NCBI RefSeq assembly: GCF_000373565.1
Contig: NZ_KB891801.1
Coordinates: forward strand, 62,001 to 126,000
Length of the DNA stretch: 64,000 bases
Origin: Streptomyces sp. HmicA12
Lineage (GTDB): Bacteria > Actinomycetota > Actinomycetes > Streptomycetales > Streptomycetaceae
Direction: 5' to 3'
How positions within the stretch are numbered: position 1 is the stretch's first letter; every line of letters starts with the position of its first letter. This document shows, piece after piece, positions 1 through 7,988 of the stretch. The position numbers and the translations under genes are program-made. The notes under the pieces are model-generated. The model ran no database searches, was not told the origin of the DNA, and saw only the letters and a program-made list of their open reading frames with translations.

Positions 1-595
1 CGTTGTCCCACACCGAGTCGGTGAGCGTGACGGTGTACGCGTCGTCGCCGAGACCCGCGGTCGCCTTGCCGGACACCTTCACCTCGGACTTGGTGTCCGC
101 GTCCTTGTAGGTGGGGCAGGCGGCGACGGCCCGCACCAGGTGCTTCATGACCGTGGTGGCCGTCGTGCCCCGGAACTCGTCGATCTCCTGGGCGATGTCG
201 GCGGTCGTGTCGGCGTTCATGTAGTCGTTCTGCGCGAAGGAGACGCCCTCGTCGCCGGTGAGGGCGATCCAGCTGGTGCCGCCGAGCTTCGCGCAGTCCG
301 GCTTGGTGACGGCTGCGGGGTCGCTGGTCGGCTCCTGGTACGTGGTTCCGGTGTCGCGGGCCGCGGACTTGTCGACGGAGTAGCCGGCGCCGAAGAACGA
401 CGCGGGCGCGAGCGCCTTCTTCAGCCGGGCGCCGGTGGCCAGGCCCGCGTCGGGGTCCTCGGACTTCGCGGCGGAGGACTTACCGGCCGAGGACTTGGCG
501 GCGTCGGTGGTGTCGTCGGACGAGCACGCGGTCAGGGCGAGCGGGAGGACGGCGGCCGCGGTGAGCAGGGCGGCGGCACGGGGCAGTGAGCGCAT
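1..595 (-). CDS. Secreted lipoprotein, C-terminus cut by window edge
   Basis: The frame opens at ATG 595 and runs off the left edge, so about 198 residues are visible. The N-terminus is a lipoprotein signal: MRSLPRAA, a hydrophobic stretch, then the lipobox LTAC with Cys at about residue 24, followed by a Ser/Asp/Lys-rich linker to about residue 50. The mature part has spaced Cys residues (in KPDCAKL and AACPTYK) and may be a disulfide-stabilised extracellular domain like the sensor domains near actinobacterial Ser/Thr kinases. It lies downstream of the kinase gene on the same strand, 181 bp away, so a sensory link is possible but inferred. Exact family not recognised. Confidence 0.8.
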   Translation of the reverse strand, partial: MRSLPRAAALLTAAAVLPLALTACSSDDTTDAAKSSAGKSSAAKSEDPDAGLATGARLKKALAPASFFGAGYSVDKSAARDTGTTYQEPTSDPAAVTKPDCAKLGGTSWIALTGDEGVSFAQNDYMNADTTADIAQEIDEFRGTTATTVMKHLVRAVAACPTYKDADTKSEVKVSGKATAGLGDDAYTVTLTDSVWDN

Positions 596-776
596 GGCGA
601 TGGTGTTTCTCGGGAGGTGTACGGGGGGGCGCCGGCAGGCCCTGGTGAGAGGACGTCAGGGCACGGGCACGTTCGATCGAACGGCGTGCTGCGGGCGATC
701 CGATCATGCCTGGTCGCACAGGTGTGGGACAGCCGGGAGACAGGTCTTGACCCGGGGTTGCCCGGATCTTTGCCGG

Positions 777-2351
777 TCAGCCCCTGACCTGTCCCAGCCA
801 CTGCAGGGTGCGCCGCACCTCCGACGGGAACGGGTGGGCCGGGCCGTGCAGCCGCTCGGAGTCGTGCAGCAGCCGGATCAGGGTCTCCTGGGCGGCGCCC
901 CGGTCGCCGACGGCGAGCAGCAACTGGCCGATGCGGCGGCGCACTTCCAGGGCGAGACGCAGGTCCGTGGTCGCGTACTGGTTCTCGTAGTACGGGAGCA
1001 GCGAGCGGTACTCGGCGAGGGCCGCGGCCGGTTCACCGAGGGCCTCCAGGCACTGGGCGGACTCGTAGCGGAACTGGAGGGACTGCGGGTCGGCGTGTCC
1101 GGCCTCGGCGGCGCGCTCGTCGGCGAGGCGGCGCAGTTCGGGCAGGGCGCGGCGGTACTGACCGTCGTCCATGAGCGTGGCCGCGTACTGCTTGCGCAGG
1201 GTGCGCACGACGGGCGAGTGCTCGCCGTGCTGGGCGGCCGCCTCGGGCAGGATCGCGCCGAGGATGTCGACGGCCTGCGTGATGCGGCCCTCGCCGAGCA
1301 GCCGCTTGACCTCGTCGACGGCGCGGGCCACGTCGGGGCGCCCGCCCTGGGTGCCCTGCATCTCGGCCCCGGCGGGCTGCGGCGCGGGCGTGACGGCCCG
1401 GTCCGGCCAGGGGGCGTGCGGGCGCAGGAACGGGCGGGTGGGGTCGAGCGGGCGGCCGGTGGGCACCCCGCGCGAGGGCAGCAGCGGGAGCAGCTCCTCG
1501 TAGACCTGCTGGGCGGAGTCCGGGCGGTGCTGCGGGTCCTTGGCGAGGAGGCGGAGCACCAGTGCCTCCAGCGCTTCCGGTACTTCGGGGCGCAGTTGGC
1601 GGACCGGGACCGGGGCCTCGTACAGGTGGCGGTGGAGGATGCCGAGGGCGGTGGTGCCCGCGAAGGGGACGTCGCCGCTGAGGAGTTCGTGCAGCAGCAC
1701 GCCGAGCGCGTACAGGTCGGTGTACGGGCCGACGGCGCCGCCCATCGCCTGCTCGGGCGCCATGTAGGCGGGCGTGCCGATGGGCGATCCGGTGTGGGTC
1801 AGGCGGGTGGTGTCGGTGTCGAGGACGGAGGCGACGCCGAGGTCGAGGACGGTGACGGTGCCGTCCTTCTTCACCATCACGTTGCGCGGCTTGAGGTCTC
1901 TGTGCACGATCGGCACCGCGTGCACGGCCGACAGGACGGCGCACAGCTGGGCCGCGGTGGAGACGGCCCACGGCCACGGGTACGGGTCGTGCTCGGCGAG
2001 GTGGTCGGCGAGGTCGGACCCGTCGACGTACTGCATGACGAGGTACAGGAAGGACGTGGAGCCGTCGCTGCCGTCGCCCTCGGTGCCCGCGTCGTGCACG
2101 GTGACCAGGCCCGGGTGGTCGACCTGGGCGGTGACGCGGCACTCGCGCAGGAAGCGGCGGCGCAGTTCGTCGGCCTCGGCGCCGGCGACCCGGTCGGGGC
2201 GGACCAGCTTCACGGCGACGCGGCGGTCCAGGCGCCGGTCGTACGCCGTCCAGACCTGGCCCATGCCGCCCTGGCCGATGAGCGAGGACAGTTCGTAGCG
2301 TCCGGCGATCATGTGGCCGCCGGTGGTGGGAAGCCCTGTCATCGCGGTCAC
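777..2351 (-). CDS. Serine/threonine protein kinase with C-terminal TPR-like region
   Basis: A 524-residue Hanks-type kinase. Visible motifs are the Gly-rich loop GQGGMGQV (residues 26-33), catalytic Lys48 in VAVKLV, HRDLKPRN (150-157), DLG in place of DFG (170-172) and the activation-loop end TPAYMAPEQ (193-201). The kinase domain ends near residue 280. A Pro-rich linker follows, then a helical region (about 335-524) with TPR-like repeats. No transmembrane helix is seen, so it should be cytosolic. The GTG start at 2351 overlaps the stop of the upstream membrane protein gene by 4 bp (GTGA), which fixes the start and implies coupled translation. MIAGRYELSS at residue 14 is where the conserved domain begins. 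Confidence 0.93.
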   Translation of the reverse strand: MTAMTGLPTTGGHMIAGRYELSSLIGQGGMGQVWTAYDRRLDRRVAVKLVRPDRVAGAEADELRRRFLRECRVTAQVDHPGLVTVHDAGTEGDGSDGSTSFLYLVMQYVDGSDLADHLAEHDPYPWPWAVSTAAQLCAVLSAVHAVPIVHRDLKPRNVMVKKDGTVTVLDLGVASVLDTDTTRLTHTGSPIGTPAYMAPEQAMGGAVGPYTDLYALGVLLHELLSGDVPFAGTTALGILHRHLYEAPVPVRQLRPEVPEALEALVLRLLAKDPQHRPDSAQQVYEELLPLLPSRGVPTGRPLDPTRPFLRPHAPWPDRAVTPAPQPAGAEMQGTQGGRPDVARAVDEVKRLLGEGRITQAVDILGAILPEAAAQHGEHSPVVRTLRKQYAATLMDDGQYRRALPELRRLADERAAEAGHADPQSLQFRYESAQCLEALGEPAAALAEYRSLLPYYENQYATTDLRLALEVRRRIGQLLLAVGDRGAAQETLIRLLHDSERLHGPAHPFPSEVRRTLQWLGQVRG

Positions 2352-2962
2352 TGACCGCCGTCCTGCTTGCGCAGGTAGTCGCTCAACTCGTCGAGTTCAG
2401 CGCGCACTTGGTCGATGCGGTGCGGCGGCTGCCCCTGGTTCTGCTGCTGAGGCTGCGGCTGCGGGGGCTGCTGCGGCTGGGGTTGCTGCGGCGGCGGGAC
2501 GGGGGCCTGGGAGGGCATCGTGTGGTGCAGGGGCGGCTGCGCGTACGGCTGCGGCTGCGGCTGGGGTTGCTGCGGGTGCGGGTAGCCGTAGCCGACCGTC
2601 GGGGCCGTCGGCGGGTACATGCCCATGGGCGACGGCGGCAGCGCCCGCAGCCTGCGTATGTCGAAGATGACGTAGTGCGCGGCGCTGCCGGCGGCGATGA
2701 TCAGGACCATGGCGAGCGCGACGTCCGTGCGCGGGTCCTCCTCGGGCAACGCGCCGACGATGGCGAGCAGCGTCAGCGACAGGGGCAGCGCGGCCCAGGC
2801 GACGATCCAGTCGATCACCTTGCCGCGCAGCATCGCGACGCGGAACAGCGGAACGCACGACAACAGGCCGCAGCTGAGCACGGACAGCACGGCGAACAGC
2901 ACCCGCAGGGTGATGGCCGTGCCCTCGTTGCGCGAGGGAGGTGCCGCGCCGGGCCCGTACAT
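2348..2962 (-). CDS. Small membrane protein with Pro/Gln-rich tail, coupled to kinase
   Basis: A 204-residue protein starting at ATG 2962 (MYGPGAAPPSRNEG). About three hydrophobic segments lie between residues 20 and 105 (for example ITLRVLFAVLSVLSCGLLSC). A cytoplasmic Pro/Gln-rich tail (about 115-180) follows and ends in an amphipathic stretch, IDQVRAELDELSDYLRKQ, that could form a coiled coil. Its stop overlaps the kinase start by 4 bp, so the two are probably made together; it may anchor or sense for the kinase, which has no membrane segment of its own. That role is inference; the family was not recognised. Confidence 0.8.
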   Translation of the reverse strand: MYGPGAAPPSRNEGTAITLRVLFAVLSVLSCGLLSCVPLFRVAMLRGKVIDWIVAWAALPLSLTLLAIVGALPEEDPRTDVALAMVLIIAAGSAAHYVIFDIRRLRALPPSPMGMYPPTAPTVGYGYPHPQQPQPQPQPYAQPPLHHTMPSQAPVPPPQQPQPQQPPQPQPQQQNQGQPPHRIDQVRAELDELSDYLRKQDGGQ

Positions 2963-3072
2963 GGTTGCTCCTGGTTCGCTCGTCGTGCCTGTTCCTTCGA
3001 GCGTATAGGCCGACCATGACAACCGGCCCCGGGTTGTACCGAACCGTTGTGGACCTTCCCGGGCGGTGGCCC

Positions 3073-5169
3073 TCACTCCGGTGCGAGCGTGCCGTCCGTC
3101 AAGCCGTCGTGCAGGCCCTGGACGAGTTGCTCGCCGAGGCGTCCCGCGGTGCGCAGCGCGTCCTCGAAGGCGGCGAGCGCCCTGAACCGCTCGCCGTATC
3201 CGGCCTGTTCGGCCAGCGGCAGGCGGGGCAGCTGCAGGCGGCGCACGTCGAGCCGGGTCGCGGTGGAGGCGTAGCTGCTGGCCTGGCGGTTGTTGGCGGT
3301 GGAGCGCAGGAACCCGGCGAGGAACCACGGGTCGAGCGCGGCCGGGTCGGGGCGCAGCAGCGCGAGACCGCGGCCGAGGGCGGCGCCCTCGGTGGCCTCG
3401 TCGACGACGCGGGCGGTGGCGCCGCCGCCGACGACGGGCACGACGACGTCCCCCGCGACCAGGAGGAACGGCTCGTCGTCGCCCGTGAGCGTCCCGGAGG
3501 GGGCGGCGCCGGTGAGGACGTCGTGGTCGGTGAGGACCGGCACGCGCGCGTGGTCGCCCGTACCGGAGTAGCCGCCCACGGATGACGCCGTGCGCATCAA
3601 CAGGGCGCCCGCGCGGGCGAGTTCACCGACCGTGATCTGCGGCCAGCGCGCGGGTTCGGCGGCCGGGGCGGCGGACGCCGGGGCGAGCTTCGTGGCCAGG
3701 CGCAGGGTGTCGGCGAGGTCCTCCCGTACGGCGGCCAGCTCGGCGGCGCCGCCGCCGCCCGCGGCCGGCGGGGGCAGGCGGCGCGCGGGGGCGAGGTCGA
3801 CCTCGTCGTCGAGCAGTTCGATGACCGGCACGGAGCGGGCCACCCCGGGGCGCTCCGCCAGCGACCCGGCCTGGTCGAAGGTGCGCCAGGCGTCGAGCAC
3901 GGCGTCCTGCACGGCGGCCCAGGACTGCTTCTCGCGCACGTCACCGGGGGTGGCGAGGGACGTCGTGTCGACGAGCAGCAGCTCGGGGGCGGGCGTCGAC
4001 GATCCCGCTCCGGCGGGCCTGCGCAGCACCCACAGATGCAGCGGCACGTTGTTCGGCGGGACCGCGCCGGCGGGCAGCGCGATCACCGCGCGCAGGGCGC
4101 CGCGGCGCAGCAGGTCGGCGCGGATGCGGCGGCCCGAGCGGCGGGACGCGACGGCGGGCGGCATCAGCAGGACCGCGGTGCCGCCGTCCCTGAGGCGGGC
4201 CAACGCGTGCTGCACCCACGCCAGTTCGGACTCGGTGCGGGCCGGGAAGCCGTACTCCCAGCGCGGGTCGTAGGCCAGTTCGTCGTGGCCCCAGCCGCGC
4301 TCGTTGAACGGCGGGTGGGCGAGCACCACGTCGGCCTGTACGTCGCTCAGGGCGTCGCCGCGCAGGGTGTCGGCGGCGGTGGTGCGCAGGGTGGGGGCGT
4401 CGTCCTCCCCGTTGCCGTCCAGGGCCAGGCGCAGGGCGGTGAGTGCGGCGAGTTCGGGGGCGGAGTCCTGTCCGTAGAGGCGGCGGCCGGGACGGGCGTC
4501 GAGGCTCCGCACGGCGTGCAGCAGGGCGCCGGTGCCGCAGGCCGGGTCGAGGACGGTGGTGGCGGGGCCCGCGAGGGCGGCCATCAGGGCGGCGGGGCCC
4601 GGCGGGGTCAGCGTGTACTGCCGCGGGTTCGCGTCGAGGTGCCGGCCGAGCAGGAACGCGAAGGTGCGGCGGGCGCCGAGCTCGGCGGCGAGTTCGGCCG
4701 CGCCGCGCAGCAGCGGCACCGAGGGCAGCAGCGCGGCGGACGTCGGCGTCGCGAGGGCGCGCTCCGCCGCGTGCCCGAACCGCGGGGTGAGGACGCCTTC
4801 GAGGGCGGCCGGGAGGCGCTCGGCGAGGGCGCTGTCGTCGGCCGTCCCGGCGAGCGCGAGCCATTCGGTGGAGCGGTCGTGCACGAGCAGCAGGGCGCTT
4901 CCGGCGTGCAGCAGTGCGGTGACGGGGCCCGCCGGGTGTCCGGCGAGCTGCTGCCAGACGCGCTCGCGCAGCGGGACCTCGGCGAGCTTGCCCTGGGTGC
5001 GCAGCCAGTCCTCGACCTCGGTGAGCGCGAAGGAGGGGCTGGTGTCGGAGCCGCCGACGGGCTTGGGGAAGTCGGCGTGCCGACGCCGCCAGTTGGAGAC
5101 CGCGGCCCGGCCGACCCCCGCGAGCCGGGCGATACCGGCGGCCGTCACCTCTGTCGCGTTGTCCTGCAC
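3073..5169 (-). CDS. HTH - N6-adenine methyltransferase-like - TRD fusion protein
   Basis: A 698-residue protein with three parts. Residues about 5-60 form a helix-turn-helix (ARLAGVGRAAVSNWRRR). Residues about 185-420 form a type I HsdM-like SAM methyltransferase with motif I DPACGTGALL (208-217). The C-terminal 200 residues resemble a type I specificity (TRD) half with the usual LPRLPLAEQ end of a TRD repeat. Motif IV reads AHPPFN (284-289) where HsdM-type enzymes have ANPPFN, so the catalytic Asn is replaced by His and methylation activity is doubtful. GTG 5169 was chosen because GAGGGGAG lies 8 bases upstream; a longer ORF upstream has no such site. No restriction subunit is adjacent. It may be an orphan methylase or a DNA-binding pseudo-enzyme. 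Confidence 0.82.
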   Translation of the reverse strand: MQDNATEVTAAGIARLAGVGRAAVSNWRRRHADFPKPVGGSDTSPSFALTEVEDWLRTQGKLAEVPLRERVWQQLAGHPAGPVTALLHAGSALLLVHDRSTEWLALAGTADDSALAERLPAALEGVLTPRFGHAAERALATPTSAALLPSVPLLRGAAELAAELGARRTFAFLLGRHLDANPRQYTLTPPGPAALMAALAGPATTVLDPACGTGALLHAVRSLDARPGRRLYGQDSAPELAALTALRLALDGNGEDDAPTLRTTAADTLRGDALSDVQADVVLAHPPFNERGWGHDELAYDPRWEYGFPARTESELAWVQHALARLRDGGTAVLLMPPAVASRRSGRRIRADLLRRGALRAVIALPAGAVPPNNVPLHLWVLRRPAGAGSSTPAPELLLVDTTSLATPGDVREKQSWAAVQDAVLDAWRTFDQAGSLAERPGVARSVPVIELLDDEVDLAPARRLPPPAAGGGGAAELAAVREDLADTLRLATKLAPASAAPAAEPARWPQITVGELARAGALLMRTASSVGGYSGTGDHARVPVLTDHDVLTGAAPSGTLTGDDEPFLLVAGDVVVPVVGGGATARVVDEATEGAALGRGLALLRPDPAALDPWFLAGFLRSTANNRQASSYASTATRLDVRRLQLPRLPLAEQAGYGERFRALAAFEDALRTAGRLGEQLVQGLHDGLTDGTLAPE

Positions 5170-5259
5170 CGCAGCGGCTCCCCTCGTGGCATGGCATGGA
5201 CGCCGTGGCCCGGCGTGTACGCCCGACCCTACCGATCTCCGCATAAGAACCCCATTCAC

Positions 5260-5305
5260 AAGTGTTCACACCTCAATTCTCGTGAACGCGGTTGACTCGG
5301 TTCAC
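5260..5305. promoter_or_regulatory. Alternating GTTCAC / GTGAAC motifs in divergent intergenic region
   Basis: In the 221-bp gap between the methyltransferase-like gene and the DUF4190 gene, GTTCAC (5264-5269), GTGAAC (5282-5287) and GTTCAC (5300-5305) occur in alternating orientation 18 bp apart. TTGACT at 5292-5297 could be a -35 element for the rightward gene. This looks like a small operator array, but no cognate regulator is identified. Confidence 0.35.
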
Positions 5306-5390
5306 AGAAGATGGTGTTCTTGACCCAGCCAACCGCCGGACACACGGAAAGCCGGGGGGAGGTTGGCGTCTCTCATCTCGGAGGAATCCC

Positions 5391-6242
5391 ATGTCCCAGA
5401 CCCAGCAGCACCCGCAGTACCCGCCGTTCCAGCCGCCGCAGCAGGGGCCGCAGCGGATCGCGCGCAACGGCCTGGGGACGGCGGCGCTGATCCTCGGCGT
5501 CATCGGCGCCCTGTCGGGGGTGATCCCGATCATGTTCTGGCTGGCCGGTGTCCTCGGCGTGATCGCCGTGATCCTGGGTCTGACGGGCAGCGGGCGCGCC
5601 AAGCGGGGCGAGGCCACGAACAAGGGGGTGGCGCTGACCGGCGCGATCCTCGGCGTGATCGCGATGGGCCTCGCGATCTTCGGCGCGTACACCACGTTCA
5701 AGGCCGTCGACGACGCGGTCGACGAGATCAACAAGTCGGTGTCGGACACGAAGGCCAAGGACACCAAGCCGTCCGGCGGCGCGAAAGACGACAAGAGCAA
5801 GGAAGACAAGGGCGGTAAGGGCGACAAGGCCGACGAGAAGCCGGTCGCCGGCAAGACGCTCGAAGCGGGCGACTCCGTGGTCTACGACGACGACCTGACG
5901 GTGACGGTGTCGAACGCGGTGACGTTCAACCCGAACGAGTACGCCGTGGGCCACACCAAGGGCAACAAGGCCTACAAGGTCACCGTCACGGTCACGAACG
6001 ACAGCAAGGCGAAGTTCGACGCGACGCTGCTGACCGCCGACGCCCGCGCCGGCAAGGAAGGCGTGACCGCCGAGGAGATCTTCGACGACAAGGTGGGCGC
6101 GGGCTTCAACGGCACGATCCTGCCGGGCAAGAAGGCCACGGTCGTCTACGCCTTCGACGCCCCGGCGGACGCCAAGAACCTCACGGTCGAGGTCACGCCG
6201 AGCTTCGAGTACGACGGCACGCAGTGGGACCTGAAGGTGTGA
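5391..6242 (+). CDS. DUF4190/DUF4352-type membrane-anchored secreted protein
   Basis: A 283-residue protein starting at ATG 5391 with GGAGGA 5 bases upstream. After a Gln/Pro-rich cytosolic start come two hydrophobic segments (about residues 28-70 and 83-105), rich in Gly/Ile/Leu as in DUF4190. A highly charged Lys/Asp/Ser linker follows (about 110-160), then a beta-rich extracellular domain (about 165-283) typical of DUF4352 Ig-like folds (YKVTVTVTNDSKAKF). It is probably anchored in the membrane with its C-terminal domain outside; the ligand is unknown. It is monocistronic, ended by the hairpin at 6277-6309. Confidence 0.85.
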   Translation: MSQTQQHPQYPPFQPPQQGPQRIARNGLGTAALILGVIGALSGVIPIMFWLAGVLGVIAVILGLTGSGRAKRGEATNKGVALTGAILGVIAMGLAIFGAYTTFKAVDDAVDEINKSVSDTKAKDTKPSGGAKDDKSKEDKGGKGDKADEKPVAGKTLEAGDSVVYDDDLTVTVSNAVTFNPNEYAVGHTKGNKAYKVTVTVTNDSKAKFDATLLTADARAGKEGVTAEEIFDDKVGAGFNGTILPGKKATVVYAFDAPADAKNLTVEVTPSFEYDGTQWDLKV

Positions 6243-6276
6243 CGGAGCCCGGGTGATCCGCCCGAGGGGGGCGGTC

Positions 6277-6309
6277 GGTGCGGCACGCGTTCACGACGCG
6301 TGCCGCACC
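6277..6309. terminator. Bidirectional hairpin between convergent genes
   Basis: A perfect 14-bp stem (6277-6290 pairs with 6296-6309) with a 5-base loop, between two convergent genes. It can serve both strands. No strong U-tract follows, as is common in Streptomyces. Confidence 0.8.
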
Positions 6310-6312
6310 GGC

Positions 6313-6388
6313 GTGTTCACAGCACGCGCGCGCCGCGGGTGTTCACAGCACGCGCGCGCAGCGGGTGTTCACAGCGCGTGCCGCACCC
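6313..6388. repeat. 26-bp tandem repeat, three copies
   Basis: Copies begin at 6313, 6339 and 6365, each opening with GTGTTCACAG followed by a GC-alternating stretch (CACGCGCGCGC in the first two, degenerate in the third). The third copy runs into the 3' end of the acetyltransferase gene. The core shares GTTCAC with the motifs upstream of the 5391 gene. Confidence 0.75.
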
Positions 6389-7130
6389 ATACGTTCGGCT
6401 CGACGTAGACGGCGTGGCCGCGTTCCGGCGCGCAGTGCACCGGGACCAGGGCGCCGGGCACCTCGACCGGGCCCGCCGTGTCGAAGGGCAGGCCGGTCCA
6501 CTCGCGCCACTCGTCGAGCGACCCGGACACCGTCATCGAGGCGGGCGCCACCTTCTCGATGACCCCGCCCGCGCGCACGTGCACCCGCAGCCAGGGGTCC
6601 TCGGGCAGCCCGTCCGACTCCCTGGTCCGGTACGCGTACTCGCTCATCAGGGCCGCGGGCTCCTGGTGCTTCGCGCTCGGCCGCACCGGCGCGACGACCT
6701 CGCCGAAGCCGTGCGCCCGCGCGTTCTCCCGCATCGCGGCGAGCATCCGCCCGGACAGGCCGCGGCCCAGCAGGCGCGGCACGATGGTGATCTCGACGGC
6801 GCTGACCGTGTCGGGCACGACGCCGCGCCGCAGGTCGGAGAACGCCCACTGGACGACCCGGTCCCAGCCACGGTCGGGGAGCACTCCCCCGCGCCCTTCG
6901 ACGTGCTGGGCGAACGGCACGCTGACGCCCTTCGCGACCACGTCACCGGACTCGCCCGTGGCGACCAGGACGTACTCGGGGAAATCGACGGCGATCCGCC
7001 CCATGAAGGACCAGCCGACCGCGTCGTGCTGCACGAACACCGGCCAGGTGTCGGGCATCGTCCACATCGCGTCGCGCAGTTCGGGCCGCTCGGCGAGCGT
7101 GGTGATCTTCAGGGCCGGGTCGGCAGTCAT
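6369..7130 (-). CDS. GNAT-family N-acetyltransferase-like protein
   Basis: A 253-residue protein starting at ATG 7130 (MTADPALKITTLAE). The central part carries a GNAT acetyl-CoA-binding signature: the strand VSAVEITIVP, then RLLGRGLSGRMLAAM (compare Q/RxxGxG/A), then the helix MRENARAHGF. The N-terminal part (TWPVFVQHDAVGWSF) and the long C-terminal extension suggest a specialised subfamily rather than a ribosomal or drug acetyltransferase. The substrate is not predictable. The last codons overlap the third copy of a 26-bp tandem repeat. Confidence 0.75.
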   Translation of the reverse strand: MTADPALKITTLAERPELRDAMWTMPDTWPVFVQHDAVGWSFMGRIAVDFPEYVLVATGESGDVVAKGVSVPFAQHVEGRGGVLPDRGWDRVVQWAFSDLRRGVVPDTVSAVEITIVPRLLGRGLSGRMLAAMRENARAHGFGEVVAPVRPSAKHQEPAALMSEYAYRTRESDGLPEDPWLRVHVRAGGVIEKVAPASMTVSGSLDEWREWTGLPFDTAGPVEVPGALVPVHCAPERGHAVYVEPNVWVRHAL

Positions 7131-7153
7131 GTGCGGCGTCTTTCGGGAAGGGC

Positions 7154-7909
7154 TCAGCGCGCGTGGAAGCGTGCGGGAGCCTCGGTCGGACTGCCGCCCG
7201 AAGGTAGCTTCTGGTCCGGGCAGGTGGTCAAGACCTTTTTCATGGCGTCGCGTTCGGCGGCGGTCACCCACACCCCGTACTTCTTCTTCACGGCGACCTG
7301 CCCGGCGACGTACGTACAGCGGTACTTCTTGTTCGGCGGCAGCCAGGTCGCCGTGTCGCCGTCCCCCTTGCTGCGGTTGGGGGTCGCGTCGACGGCGAGC
7401 AGGTTCAGCGGGTCGTTGGCGAACGCGATGCGCTTGCCCGGCTCCCACTGGAAGGCGCCCTTCTGCCAGGCGTCGGAGAGCGCCACGAGGTGGTCGATGT
7501 CGACCTTGCTGCGACCTCGGGTGAAGGAGACGTCCTTGCCGCCGTACGGGTCCGGGGCGAGCGTGCCGGAGACGACCTTGCAGTCGCCGTCCGAGTAGCG
7601 CACGCCCTTCAGGTCCCGCTTGAGGATGTCGTCACGGGTGTCGCAGCTGTTGGAGTCGGTGTCGGCCCAGGCACTGCCGAACCGCTCGCGCGCGTAACCG
7701 GTCTTGGGCGCGCGACCCTTGACGGTGAGCGAGTCGACGGCGGCCAGCGCGCTGCCCGCCTTGCCCTGCGGCTCCGGGCCCGCCTCACCGCCGGTCCCGA
7801 CGGTCGTCGCCTCGCATCCGGTGGCGGCGACGACGGCCACCAGTGCGGCGGCCACGAACCGGCCGGCACCTCGCTGTGCAGTCGTGCGCACCGTTGCCCG
7901 CACCGTCAC
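7154..7909 (-). CDS. Secreted HNH-family nuclease, probable lipoprotein
   Basis: A 251-residue protein from GTG 7909, preceded by GGGGAGG 7 bases upstream. It has an N-terminal hydrophobic segment ending in VVAATGC, a lipobox-like site, so it is exported and probably lipid-anchored. The C-terminal half has the HNH signature of the DUF1524/GmrSD-like secreted family: DIDHLVALSDAW, NDPLNLLAVDATPNRSKGD and a final Cys pair. A role in extracellular nucleic acid degradation is plausible. It sits 23 bp downstream of nothing on its strand and is followed by the acetyltransferase gene in the same direction with a 23-bp gap, so co-transcription is possible. Confidence 0.85.
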   Translation of the reverse strand: MTVRATVRTTAQRGAGRFVAAALVAVVAATGCEATTVGTGGEAGPEPQGKAGSALAAVDSLTVKGRAPKTGYARERFGSAWADTDSNSCDTRDDILKRDLKGVRYSDGDCKVVSGTLAPDPYGGKDVSFTRGRSKVDIDHLVALSDAWQKGAFQWEPGKRIAFANDPLNLLAVDATPNRSKGDGDTATWLPPNKKYRCTYVAGQVAVKKKYGVWVTAAERDAMKKVLTTCPDQKLPSGGSPTEAPARFHAR

Positions 7910-7988
7910 GGAACTACCTCCCCTTTTGTTCGGTTTCGGACCGCTCACCGTACCCGACGCATGATCACACCATCGGCCGGACGATCCG

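Noticed and set aside
435..2354. Long open frame (639 codons) antisense to the kinase
   Set aside because: Shadow of a GC-rich gene: no recognisable motifs, low-complexity Arg/Gly/Val composition; the kinase on the other strand has intact motifs.
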